A DNA stretch of 48,656 bases, from assembly GCF_039541915.1 (NCBI RefSeq), contig NZ_BAABHD010000068.1, positions 1 through 48,656 on the forward strand. Direction: 5' to 3'. The position numbers were made by a program, and so were the translations under genes. A model generated the notes under the pieces. That model was not told where the DNA came from. It saw nothing but the letters and a program-made list of their open reading frames with translations, and did no database searches. Source of the stretch: Nibrella saemangeumensis. Its GTDB lineage: Bacteria; Bacteroidota; Bacteroidia; Cytophagales; Spirosomataceae. Positions 1-8,507 of the stretch are shown one piece after another (the stretch's first letter is position 1; every line of letters begins with the position of its first letter).

Positions 1-294
1 TAGTGCGGTTGAGCTTGTCCTTTTCTAAAAAGCTGAACCGACATATCAACTCCATTCGGTTTGTAGTGACTCACTACAACCTATCATTACAACTTTAGGA
101 CTACCTTACTTTCATTATACTCTTACATAGCAAGTCTCGTTCCATCGCCAAATTTGAAATAAATTATAACTAGTTTTTATAAAATAGAGTATTGGTTAAA
201 AATTAAAAAATACCAGCCTTAAGTATCCCGGTAGCACCTCTAAATAAATACTTACAAAAAGCCTCTTTATAACCACTTCTAAAACTATATCATT
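1..294. other. AT-rich intergenic region upstream of the haloperoxidase
   Basis: No convincing gene is seen. The stretch is visibly AT-rich compared with the rest of the window. Near the left edge CGGTTGAGCTT (6-16) and AAGCTGAACCG (30-40) can form an 11-bp stem with one mismatch, and a 19-base dyad follows at 61-79. The 100 bases before the start codon are mostly A/T and could hold the promoter, but I cannot name a clear -33/-7 pair. Confidence 0.6.
61..79. repeat. 19-base perfect dyad (TTGTAGTGA-C-TCACTACAA)
   Basis: Two 9-base arms are exact reverse complements around a single central C. The size and one-base centre fit an operator for a dimeric regulator, but the site lies about 215 bases before the haloperoxidase start and could equally belong to a gene beyond the left edge. 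No binding protein can be named from the sequence. Confidence 0.5.
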
Positions 295-1863
295 ATGGAT
301 TGTATACTATTCTGGAACGAAGTTGCTCTTGAAGCAAATCGGGTTAGTCACACTAATGGAAAAAAGGAACAGACGGGACCAACGCTCAGTTCACGGGCTC
401 TGGCCATCGTTCATTTAGCTATGTATGAAGCGTATGCTCGAATAGTTAACGATCCTCAACTCCCACCTTATATCCCGGCAGCCGTTCCCATTATTCCTCC
501 AGCTCCCGGTGCTTCAGCGCAAGCGGCAGTAGCTACTGCCGCTCATGCAACATTATCAAGGCTTTATGATAGCCAAAAGCCTTTTTTTGATCAAAAGCAT
601 CTTCAGGCTGTTGAAGCTGCGGCCTTACAGGGACCGGGTCTTGCAGAGGGGCATGCTTTTGGAATGCAGATAGCTCAATATATATTGAATGACAGAAAAG
701 ATGATCCTTCTGCCAGTGATGATGGCTATGCTTTTTCTGTTGCACGTGGTGCTCATCGTCCTGATCCGGATAACTCTGATCAAGGGTTTCACGCGCCTTT
801 CTATGGAGCACTTTCAAAAGGATTTTCAATCACAGATAGATTTGAGTTGGCACCACCTCCCTATAATGCACCCGATTATTTAAGAGCATTAAGAGAGGTA
901 CGCGGCAGAGGAATAGCCCCTAACTTAATGGGAACATTACCTAATAATATACCACCCCGTATAACTGATCAAACGCTAATTGGACTCTATTGGGGTTATG
1001 ATGGGGCTGCGGGCCTAGGAACACCTCCACGTTTATACAATCAAATTATACGCGTTGTAGCTAATGATCGAGGAAATAGTGAAGCACAGAATGCACGTTT
1101 GTTTACACTGGTAAATGTGGCCATGGCTGATGCTGGCATTTTAGCCTGGGATCAGAAATACATTCATAACTTTTGGCGACCGGTTGTGGGTATTCGTGAA
1201 CACGATCAGTCCATGGGATGGGAAACGGTTCCTCAAAATAATGTAGACAACGACTGCGACTCCTCATGGCTGCCTTTAGGCGCACCTGCCACAAATGCCA
1301 TGAATAAGAACTTTATCACCACTCAACAAACTACTCCTACCTTCCCTTTTAACCAGGTAATCGTTGGAAGGTCCAAAAATTTCACCCCCAATTTTCCAGC
1401 TTATCCATCCGGACATGCCACATTCGGGGCTGCTGCTTTGCACATGGCCCGGTTATTTTACGGTCCGGGACCCGGTGGTATTAACAATGGGGGCGTAGCC
1501 GTCGGAGACAGAAACGCTGACCAATTGTTTAATAGCCTTTCTTTTGTTTCAGAAGAATTAAATGGTGTAAATCAGGACAACGAAGGAACTGTTCGCCCCC
1601 GACATGTACGCAATTTTCCCAATGGAGGGCTATGGCAAATGATTGAAGAAAATGGCAGAAGTCGGGTATATCTTGGCGTACATTGGGTATTCGACGCCTT
1701 CGCTGTGAATAACAACAACAGAATGGCTCTCAACAGAGGATTAGATCCTGCAAATCCGAGGATTGCCGGCATCGGTGGAGTTCCTCTCGGGTTAAAGATT
1801 GCAGAAGATATTTTTAGCAATGGGATGCAAAAGTCACCTGTAATGCCGAGACCAATAAATTAG
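295..1863 (+). CDS. Vanadium-dependent haloperoxidase / PAP2-superfamily protein
   Basis: The 522-residue product carries the complete vanadate-binding signature of vanadium haloperoxidases and PAP2 phosphatases. These are KX6RP (K288, R295, P296), PSGH (371-374) and SRX5HX3D (R457, H463, D467). In that family, vanadate is held by the Lys/Arg/His set and oxidises halides with hydrogen peroxide; some members are instead phosphatases. The N-terminus (ILFWNEVALEANRVSHTN, from residue 4) is typical of bacterial haloperoxidase-like proteins. It shows no evident signal peptide, so it may act in the cytoplasm or leave by an unrecognised route. The length fits the family. ATG at 295 is the first start and matches the family N-terminus. 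Base composition is low in GC (about 40% in the first coding line) against GC-rich neighbours, suggesting acquisition. Halide specificity cannot be read here; haloperoxidase is likelier than phosphatase. Confidence 0.88.
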   Translation: MDCILFWNEVALEANRVSHTNGKKEQTGPTLSSRALAIVHLAMYEAYARIVNDPQLPPYIPAAVPIIPPAPGASAQAAVATAAHATLSRLYDSQKPFFDQKHLQAVEAAALQGPGLAEGHAFGMQIAQYILNDRKDDPSASDDGYAFSVARGAHRPDPDNSDQGFHAPFYGALSKGFSITDRFELAPPPYNAPDYLRALREVRGRGIAPNLMGTLPNNIPPRITDQTLIGLYWGYDGAAGLGTPPRLYNQIIRVVANDRGNSEAQNARLFTLVNVAMADAGILAWDQKYIHNFWRPVVGIREHDQSMGWETVPQNNVDNDCDSSWLPLGAPATNAMNKNFITTQQTTPTFPFNQVIVGRSKNFTPNFPAYPSGHATFGAAALHMARLFYGPGPGGINNGGVAVGDRNADQLFNSLSFVSEELNGVNQDNEGTVRPRHVRNFPNGGLWQMIEENGRSRVYLGVHWVFDAFAVNNNNRMALNRGLDPANPRIAGIGGVPLGLKIAEDIFSNGMQKSPVMPRPIN

Positions 1864-2194
1864 GAATCCCTACTGGTTACCTCCATCAATCCGATTAGCA
1901 ATCCCCGAGGGGGCACGTAAGCTTCTACCTACGTTATAGACTCACGCCTTCGTTTCATGGTATCCCACTCGAAATGGAATTACCATATTGGAGCCATGAC
2001 CTAAGCAGCGTTTACTGTTGGAGCCGTTACGGGTCAATACCCAACTCGATCTTATTTTAGCCGATAAAATGCAAATACCAACCGCTCCGGAACCTTTTCG
2101 GATGCGGTAAATTCGAATAAACACCATAGCAATTTGCGAAAAGGATTATATTCGAGTGCAAATACACCAAAGCCTTGCCCTCAAATATACTACT
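1864..2194. other. Intergenic region without a recognised gene
   Basis: No supported gene. The first part keeps the AT-rich character of the haloperoxidase gene. A short GC hairpin (CCCC-GA-GGGG, around 1903-1912) lies 40 bases after the haloperoxidase stop but lacks a T-run. The region 1950-2110 contains short open stretches on both strands broken by stops; I could not match them to a family. Composition shifts towards the GC-rich background from about 2195. Confidence 0.5.
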
Positions 2195-3556
2195 ATGCGT
2201 CTCCTATCCTTTCTTTGCCTTGTCGTCCTGACCCAATCACTCCTGGCTCAGCAGCCCGCTAGCAACCGCCAGCGTGAGATTGTTTTCCGGTCGGTGAACG
2301 TGGTGCCAATGGATGCGGAACGGGTGCTGGAAAATCAGACGGTGGTGGTGCGGGATGGGAAGATTACCGCTATGGGCAATGAGGGTCGGGTCAGGTACGG
2401 CAATAACGCGCTAGTGGTTGATGGCAAGGGAAAATACCTGATGCCTGGTTGGGCGGAGATTCACGCGCACGTGCCGCCGATTGATGATATTGAGCCGATG
2501 AAGGATGTGCTGATGCTATACCTGGCCAACGGTATTACCACCATCCGGGGTATGCTGGGCCACCCGAGGCACCTGGAGCTACGGAGTAAGATCAACAGCG
2601 GGGAGATTCTGGGGCCGCATTTTTACAGCTCCGGTCCCTCCTTCAGCAGCCAGAGTGTGAAAACAGCCGAGCAGGGTGCGGAGATGGTACGCCGGCAGAA
2701 AGCAGCCGGTTATGATTTTCTCAAACTGCATCCGGGTCTTACCCGCGAGACGTTTCCGGCCATTGCCCGCACGGCCAAAGAGCTAGGTATTCCGTTTGCC
2801 GGGCACGTTTCGTTCAACGTAGGTGTCTGGCGGGCGATTGATGCGGAGTATGCTTCCATCGATCACCTCGACGGGTTTGTGGAAGCCATTACCCCCGGCA
2901 GCGATACGCTGGTGGAACAGGAAACCGGCCTGTTCGGGGCCTGGATCGGCTACCGGGCTGATCCGGCCAAAATTCCGGCGCTGATGAAGGCGCTGCGCGA
3001 CAAGAACATTCGGGTAGTGCCGACCCAGGCGCTGGCCGAGCGGTGGCTGTCGCCAATGCCGGCGGAGGAATTTACCAAAGCGCCGGAGATGAAATACATG
3101 CGGCCGGAAGAGATCCGGAGTTGGGTGAACGCCAAGAACAACTACAACAATAATCCGAACTTCAGGAAGGACCGGGCGGAGAAGTTTCTGCAGATTCGCC
3201 GGCAGCTTATTAAAGCCTGTCAGGAAAACGGTGTTGAACTGCTACTTGGCTCCGATGCGCCCCAGGTCTTTAACGTGCCCGGCTTCGCGATTCACCACGA
3301 AATGCAGTACATGGTCGATGCCGGACTGACACCGTACCAGACGCTGCGCACGGGTACCGTCAATGTAGCCCGATACTTTAACAAACCCGATTGGGGTACC
3401 ATCAAGACCGGTAATGTTTCGGATCTGGTGTTGCTGAACGGTAATCCGCTGCGAGACATCAGCCAGACCCGCAACATTGAAGGAGTGATGATCGGCACCA
3501 ACTGGCTGTCAAAAGACTATATACAGCAGCAGTTGAAAAAGCTGGAACGGCAGTAG
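2195..3556 (+). CDS. Exported metal-dependent amidohydrolase (imidazolonepropionase-like)
   Basis: Starting at ATG 2195, the product is 453 residues and opens with a clear signal peptide (MRLLSFLCLV...LLAQQ, cut near residue 19). A longer GTG start at 2156 would spoil this signal. Amidohydrolase-superfamily metal and catalytic residues are in order: H90-x-H92 in WAEIHAH, K177 in FLKLHPG, H204 in GHVSF, H224 in SIDHLDG and D354 in LGSDAPQ. This is the pattern of the imidazolonepropionase/prolidase-like branch, which hydrolyses cyclic amides or Xaa-Pro-type bonds with a binuclear metal centre. It probably works in the periplasm. The substrate cannot be deduced. It ends only 6 bases before the convergent cytochrome gene, with no obvious terminator between them. 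Confidence 0.87.
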   Translation: MRLLSFLCLVVLTQSLLAQQPASNRQREIVFRSVNVVPMDAERVLENQTVVVRDGKITAMGNEGRVRYGNNALVVDGKGKYLMPGWAEIHAHVPPIDDIEPMKDVLMLYLANGITTIRGMLGHPRHLELRSKINSGEILGPHFYSSGPSFSSQSVKTAEQGAEMVRRQKAAGYDFLKLHPGLTRETFPAIARTAKELGIPFAGHVSFNVGVWRAIDAEYASIDHLDGFVEAITPGSDTLVEQETGLFGAWIGYRADPAKIPALMKALRDKNIRVVPTQALAERWLSPMPAEEFTKAPEMKYMRPEEIRSWVNAKNNYNNNPNFRKDRAEKFLQIRRQLIKACQENGVELLLGSDAPQVFNVPGFAIHHEMQYMVDAGLTPYQTLRTGTVNVARYFNKPDWGTIKTGNVSDLVLLNGNPLRDISQTRNIEGVMIGTNWLSKDYIQQQLKKLERQ

Positions 3557-3562
3557 GATCTA

Positions 3563-5860
3563 TTACTTCTTAGCCTGACTCTGGCGCAGTTTATCCCGCT
3601 CTGCCAGCAGTTCGGTCCAGGTCCAGGCATTGGTGCGGCCGGCGGTGTGCTCCCGCACGGCTTTTACCTGCTCGGGTTTTACGATGACCCAGTTGATGTA
3701 ACCAGCGCTCATCTGCGGGAAGCTGCGCATGCACAGGTCGTAGCGGACGTAGTTCAGCACCGACGCAATCCATTCATCCGTGTTGCTGCCCATGGCCGGC
3801 ATCTGGTCGTTGTAGCGTTCGCCATCGACCGGCCCCCTCAACCCGTGCAGCATGATCTTGATGACTTCATCCTTGTTTTCAATCAGCTTGAATTTGCTGA
3901 TCAGGGGCGGGGCTACTTTGGTCGCCAGTCCCTGCCCTTCGGGACCGTGGCAGGCCGCACAAAGGGAGTTGAAGATGGTAGCACCTTCGATGATGGATTT
4001 ACGGGCCGATTCGTCCAGCGCCATCAGCTTGTAGCCGTATTTTCTGGCTTCGTCATTCTTTTGCAGACTTTTGCGGACACTGGTCAGCAGTTCGTCGTCC
4101 GGCTTTCGGGCCATGATCTGTTCTGCCAGGGCGGTTGCCTTGGGTGATTCCGATACACGCAGCGACAGAACGAGTTGGGTGAGTACATCCCGGCTGGCAT
4201 CACCCGCCATTGCGCTAAGCCTGACCAGCACAGCCGGGTCGTCTTTTTTCACATAGGGCTCGCTAATGCGGACGGCAGCTTTGCGGACCTGATGATCCGG
4301 GTCCATCAGCGCCGAGAGCAGCAACGGCTTATCGACAGCATCCATTCCCTCCAGCGTCCATAAGGCGTGTAACCGGTACAATTCCGGTGAATTGCCGGTC
4401 TGGTTTACCACCACTTTTCGTAAAGCAGGCACCACCGATTTATCATCACGAACGATGATTTCTTTCTGAGCATTATCCCGCCACCAGCCATTGGGATGAT
4501 TCAGGTACGTAACCAGTTTACTGGTCGGTTCATCGAGCATCCGGGGTTTAGGTCCACGCGCTATCCCCTCGTAGACCAGCCGGTAAATGCGGCCGTTCTT
4601 CACGTTCCGGTTGAGGCCTTTGCTCATGATCTGGTCGTACAGATAACTCCCCTGCTGCGCCCACGTCGATTCCTGAATGACGCCCCGGTACATGTCTACG
4701 ATGTACAGGCACCCATCCGGCCCCGTGTAGATGTTAACCGGCCGAAAGTTCATGTCCGTCGACGCAATAAACTCGTCCTGCGGATAGACGTTGGCGAGCG
4801 AAATCTTGCCGTCGGTATCGCTGATGTTGGCCCGACGGATGAAGCGGCCCACCGGCTCGGCTGCGAGGTAGTCGCCTTCCATGCTTTTGGGCAGCCGGTC
4901 GCCCCGGAAAACCGACTGGCCGCAGACGGAGGTAAAGCCAAACATGGTACTGTCGGGCCGAAGGGTCCGTGGACCACCATTCACATCGGGTGTTTTCACG
5001 ATGGGCCAGATCTGACTGAAGCCGGACTGAAATGCATCCGGCAAATCAAGCTGTCCGTAGACGGGATTGATCTGGAAGCCCGAAGCCGCCATACCCGAAG
5101 CCGCCCGACTGAAGAACAACCGGCCGTAATTGTCGTGGGTGAGGCCCCACTGCCCGTTTGAGCCGCTGACCAGCGTATCGACGTCCAACACCCCGTTTCT
5201 GTACCGGAAGCGCACTGGATCGGTGGTGACGTAAATCCAGTTATCCAGGTTCCAGTCCAGCCCGCTGCGCTGGTGCTCCACATTGCCGTAGGCTTTTTTC
5301 GGCATCTGGAACACCGGACGTTTTTTGTCGGCCTTGCCGTCGCCGTTGGTGTCCTGATACGCATAGATGTCATAGGAATTGGTTTCGTTGACCAGCACCT
5401 CCCGCCCAACGCAGAGGATCATGCGGGGCGACACCAGTTTGTCGATGAACACCGCGCTTTTATCCATCCGGCCGTCGTTATCGGTATCTTCCAACAGCAT
5501 CACCCGGCTGCGGGGTTCATCCTGCCCCCTGGCGTCGATCGTCTGCATATACGTTTCCAGTTGCGCCACGTACATGCGGGCGTTGCCATCCCACGCAATG
5601 GCGGCTGGTTCGGCAATCATCGGTTCGCTGGCGACCAGTTCGAGCCGGTATCCTTTGGGCAGGCGAAAGGATTTCAGGCTCTCCTGCGGAGATTGGCGAG
5701 TGAGGATAGGCTTCTGGCTGACCGTATGGGGCGTATCGAAGGGATCTTCGGTTGACGATTGATTCTGGAAGGCGGCAAGGGATAGCACAAGACAGCCCGT
5801 TGCCAGAAGAGCCAACCAAAGATTTCTTGTTGTGTTAGCAGAGCAGAGGTTCGGCAGCAT
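3563..5860 (-). CDS. PVC-type membrane-bound dehydrogenase-like protein with HEAT repeats and cytochrome c domain
   Basis: The product is 765 residues from ATG 5860; a TTG six bases upstream is a less likely start. An N-terminal hydrophobic stretch (about residues 13-31) exports it. Residues ~65-420 are a beta-propeller-like sugar-dehydrogenase fold (FRLPKGYRLELVASEP, then WDGNARMYVAQLE) as in the PVC-type dehydrogenase family. Residues ~440-600 look like HEAT-type repeats (PALRKVV, DPDHQVRKAAVRI). A C-terminal cytochrome c domain has the haem motif CAACH at 634-638 and a probable Met ligand in DQMPAMG. The likely role is periplasmic oxidation of a sugar or alcohol with electrons passed to the haem; the substrate is unknown. 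A strong hairpin lies right before the start codon. Confidence 0.85.
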   Translation of the reverse strand: MLPNLCSANTTRNLWLALLATGCLVLSLAAFQNQSSTEDPFDTPHTVSQKPILTRQSPQESLKSFRLPKGYRLELVASEPMIAEPAAIAWDGNARMYVAQLETYMQTIDARGQDEPRSRVMLLEDTDNDGRMDKSAVFIDKLVSPRMILCVGREVLVNETNSYDIYAYQDTNGDGKADKKRPVFQMPKKAYGNVEHQRSGLDWNLDNWIYVTTDPVRFRYRNGVLDVDTLVSGSNGQWGLTHDNYGRLFFSRAASGMAASGFQINPVYGQLDLPDAFQSGFSQIWPIVKTPDVNGGPRTLRPDSTMFGFTSVCGQSVFRGDRLPKSMEGDYLAAEPVGRFIRRANISDTDGKISLANVYPQDEFIASTDMNFRPVNIYTGPDGCLYIVDMYRGVIQESTWAQQGSYLYDQIMSKGLNRNVKNGRIYRLVYEGIARGPKPRMLDEPTSKLVTYLNHPNGWWRDNAQKEIIVRDDKSVVPALRKVVVNQTGNSPELYRLHALWTLEGMDAVDKPLLLSALMDPDHQVRKAAVRISEPYVKKDDPAVLVRLSAMAGDASRDVLTQLVLSLRVSESPKATALAEQIMARKPDDELLTSVRKSLQKNDEARKYGYKLMALDESARKSIIEGATIFNSLCAACHGPEGQGLATKVAPPLISKFKLIENKDEVIKIMLHGLRGPVDGERYNDQMPAMGSNTDEWIASVLNYVRYDLCMRSFPQMSAGYINWVIVKPEQVKAVREHTAGRTNAWTWTELLAERDKLRQSQAKK

Positions 5861-6382
5861 AGTCAATGCTTATAGCCCATAAAGCATTGACAAGCGGCTA
5901 CTTACTGCCTGCGAAGCCTGAACGGTGTCGACAGGCCTACCTGCCCTACCGTTGGCGCTCCGGCCTGTAACTAACCGGAGCGTGCGGTATGCAATATAGC
6001 GCCCTCCTTTTTGCGTTAATACACGTATAAACCGAATACTCAAAACTACATAATTAGTAGGGCCGTCTACTCGAAAAAAAGGTTATAGTTACGTATTGAT
6101 TTTGACGAAAAAGGGCTGCTTTATATTTTTAACCAGTTTAGGGTACCCTTTTCAACGCAGGTATTTATACGTGAACCCCCACTGATCTTTCCCTTAGGCT
6201 GTTCAGGGATAGAGTCAGCCAGGAATGCGAACAGCCATGTTTATGATTAGTCAGTCAACTACTAATCTGATTAACAAAACCGTAGGCTAACAGTTACATA
6301 AAAAGAAAATTACAAGAACAGTCCGGCTACCTACTGTCAATAGGGACTCCTCAGCCGGGACATTGTACTCAATGTTATAGCC
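5861..6382. other. Divergent intergenic region (about 520 bases)
   Basis: The region lies between the divergent cytochrome/dehydrogenase gene and the PAS kinase and must hold both promoters. I find no gene in it. It holds three inverted repeats: 5862-5871/5882-5891 next to the cytochrome start, CGCTCCGG/CCGGAGCG at 5956-5963/5975-5982 (8-base arms, 11-base loop), and GGCTGTTC/GAACAGCC at 6197-6204/6229-6236. The part from about 6000 to 6330 is AT-rich, consistent with the kinase promoter, but no exact TAnnTTTG element could be fixed. Confidence 0.55.
5862..5891. repeat. 10-bp inverted repeat abutting the dehydrogenase start codon
   Basis: GTCAATGCTT (5862-5871) and AAGCATTGAC (5882-5891) are exact reverse complements with a 10-base spacer. 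On the gene's strand the right end of the dyad stops one base before the ATG at 5860. It can be an operator overlapping the transcription start or an mRNA hairpin restricting initiation. Confidence 0.6.
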
Positions 6383-7975
6383 ATGAGGAATAATATGCGG
6401 ACTGCCCCCAACGATCCACACCTGTTGCGGGCAGCGTTAGACTTTTCCAGCAATGGAATTGTCATATACGATTGTGTACGGGATAAACAAGGTGATATTC
6501 AGGACTTCCGCGTGATTCTGGCAAACAAGAAAGCGGAAGAGATTACCGGCATGACCGAAGCGCAGATGCTTGGCCGGCTGGTTGGCGATTTGTTTCCGGG
6601 TAGCCTGGAGCAGGATTTCTGGCGGTATGCAGCCCAGGTGATTGCCAGTGGCCAACCCTACGAATTTGAAGCGGCTTACCCGCTACCCAATGGTCGCGAA
6701 GCCTGGTATACGATCAACCTGGCTCCGTACGGCGATGGCGTGGCGGTATCACTGAATGATATTACGGAGCGCTACCTCCGACAAAAATCCTCCGAGGAGC
6801 AGACCGACCTGATTGAAAGTATGCTCAACGGTTCGCTCAACGGCCTGGTGATGTTTAAGGCTTTACGCAATGAGCAGGGCGTGGTCTACGATCTTCAGCT
6901 CAAACTCGCCAACGAAGCGGCTGCGAGTCTTACAGGCCTGTCTCCCGACGAGATGGTGGGGCGTACCCTAAAAAAACTTTTCCCTACGCTGGCGTATTCC
7001 GGCCTGTTTGAGCAGTACGTGCAGACCATCGAAACCGGTTCATCGTACCGGACCGAAAGCTACTACGAAGCCGACGGCCTGAATGGCTGGTACGAGATCC
7101 TGGCTGCTAAATTCGACGATGGCGTGCTGGTTTCCTTTATCGATATAACAGCCTCGAAACGCTACCAGCAGGATTTGCAGAAGTACATCGAAGAGCTTCA
7201 GCGGTCGAATAAGAATCTGGAGCAATTTGCATACATAGCCTCCCACGATTTACAGGAGCCACTGCGCAAGATAACCGCGTTTGGCGAAGTGCTGCAAACG
7301 CAATACGGTCACGTTATTGATACATTTGGTACGGATCTGATTGACCGTATGCGGTCGGCGGCTCAGCGCATGAACGTACTGATCCAGGATCTGCTGACCT
7401 TCTCGCGCATTTCCTCCCAGAGAGAGCCTTTCCGGAAAGTAAACCTGCAGACTATTGTTGGTGAAGTGCTGGGAGACCTGGAGACTGCAATCCGTGACAA
7501 ACAGGCGGTAATTGACATCACTGTTCTGCCGGTTGTCAAAGGCGATGCGCTTCAATTGCGGCAACTCTTCCAGAATCTGCTGAGCAATGCGCTGAAATTT
7601 ACCAAAGCAGCCATCGCTCCAAACATCCGAATCAACTGCGTCCAACTACTCGGCCGCGACATCACTCCGCTGCCGGGCACTTCCGTCAGGGCTTCGGATC
7701 TCGATAAGGAGTTTTACGCCATCAGCATTGCCGATAACGGGATTGGTTTTAATGACAAATACCTGGACCGCATTTTCACCATTTTCCAGCGGTTGCATGG
7801 CCGCAGCGAATACCAGGGCACCGGCATCGGGCTGGCCATTGTCCAGAAAGTGGCCGACAACCACCAGGGCTACGTAAATGCCCACAGCCAGATCGGCGAG
7901 GGTGCGACCTTCACGGTTTACCTCCCCGTAGCGGAACCGATGGTGGAGGATATGGGGGTGAGGTTAAAGAAATAG
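6383..7975 (+). CDS. PAS-domain sensor histidine kinase
   Basis: The 530-residue protein has two tandem PAS domains (about 11-135 and 140-260), a short coiled linker (KYIEELQRSNKNLEQFAYI), a HisKA dimerisation domain with phosphoacceptor H288 in SHDLQEPLRK, and a HATPase domain (about 390-520) with N-box FQNLLSNALKF, G1 DNGIGF and G2 GTGIGLAI. There is no membrane segment or signal peptide, so it is a cytoplasmic sensor; the PAS ligand cannot be told. No response regulator is adjacent, making it an orphan kinase. An in-frame ATG at 6395, preceded by GAGG, is an alternative start giving 526 residues. Confidence 0.92.
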   Translation: MRNNMRTAPNDPHLLRAALDFSSNGIVIYDCVRDKQGDIQDFRVILANKKAEEITGMTEAQMLGRLVGDLFPGSLEQDFWRYAAQVIASGQPYEFEAAYPLPNGREAWYTINLAPYGDGVAVSLNDITERYLRQKSSEEQTDLIESMLNGSLNGLVMFKALRNEQGVVYDLQLKLANEAAASLTGLSPDEMVGRTLKKLFPTLAYSGLFEQYVQTIETGSSYRTESYYEADGLNGWYEILAAKFDDGVLVSFIDITASKRYQQDLQKYIEELQRSNKNLEQFAYIASHDLQEPLRKITAFGEVLQTQYGHVIDTFGTDLIDRMRSAAQRMNVLIQDLLTFSRISSQREPFRKVNLQTIVGEVLGDLETAIRDKQAVIDITVLPVVKGDALQLRQLFQNLLSNALKFTKAAIAPNIRINCVQLLGRDITPLPGTSVRASDLDKEFYAISIADNGIGFNDKYLDRIFTIFQRLHGRSEYQGTGIGLAIVQKVADNHQGYVNAHSQIGEGATFTVYLPVAEPMVEDMGVRLKK

Positions 7976-8056
7976 GCAGTTTGCAGTAAGCAGTTGGCAA
8001 ATTGAATGAGCAACTTAGTGGCTCCTTTTATGCCTACTGCCTGCTGAAGACTGCCT
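7974..8056. repeat. Imperfect ~25-bp inverted repeat built from GCAGT/ACTGCC words
   Basis: The left arm 7974-7998 (AGGCAGTTTGCAGTAAGCAG...) matches the reverse complement of 8032-8056 at roughly three quarters of positions. It straddles the stop of the histidine kinase gene and faces the end of the convergent acidic-protein gene, so it probably acts as a shared terminator or transcript-end hairpin. Its words recur at 28303-28340. Confidence 0.6.
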
Positions 8057-8064
8057 ACTACTAA

Positions 8065-8403
8065 CTACTTTTCATCCAGATACGGATCAACGTTATCCTC
8101 GTCGGCTTCGGTGATCTCCTCGTCAATCATATCTTCGGGCAGTTCGTCGAAGGCAGGGCCATTTGGCACCTGATCCATGGCGTGTTGCGCCGTAATATTG
8201 TCGGTATAAAGGATGGTATCGGCCGCTTCATCGTCGGGGTGGCTGTACACATCGGTGGTGTCGTCCATGCCAAACTCTGAATAAACAGCCGGATTGAAAT
8301 CTACATCGTTTTCGGGCACATTCACCCGCTCCGGCGATACGCCACCCTCCGGGCCACCCGTCTGCTCTACCCGATTGGGCGAATCATTGTTATTGCTTTC
8401 CAT
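8065..8403 (-). CDS. Small acidic, low-complexity protein of unknown function
   Basis: The 112-residue product is unrecognised. It is strongly acidic and rich in D, E, N and P, with few hydrophobic residues and no signal peptide or membrane segment, so it is probably disordered. Both ends are polar (MESNNNDSPN at the start, NVDPYLDEK at the end). ATG 8403 is the only sensible start. It lies downstream of the FG-GAP protein gene on the same strand, about 105 bases away with an inverted repeat between them. Regular codon structure and GC content like the neighbours support a real gene. No function is proposed. Confidence 0.6.
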   Translation of the reverse strand: MESNNNDSPNRVEQTGGPEGGVSPERVNVPENDVDFNPAVYSEFGMDDTTDVYSHPDDEAADTILYTDNITAQHAMDQVPNGPAFDELPEDMIDEEITEADEDNVDPYLDEK

Positions 8404-8411
8404 AACGTCTT

Positions 8412-8485
8412 GTCTTTATTGGTTCAATACCGGCTCATCCGCTACCTGCCAGACTGGGCCGGATGAATGTATTAACCAATAAGAC
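8412..8485. repeat. Imperfect inverted repeat before the acidic-protein gene
   Basis: GTCTTTATTGGTTCAATAC (8412-8430) pairs with GTATTAACCAATAAGAC (8469-8485) with two single-base bulges, and inner CATCCG/CGGATG words extend the stem. It fills most of the gap between the FG-GAP gene stop and the acidic-protein start, so it may end the former transcript or lie in the latter's leader. Confidence 0.5.
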
Positions 8486-8507
8486 TGACGGAGGTTTTAA
8501 ACAACGT

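Noticed and set aside
1942..2127. Possible gene remnant after the haloperoxidase (frames open on both strands)
   Set aside because: Short stretches broken by stops with no family match; I could not separate remnant from chance.
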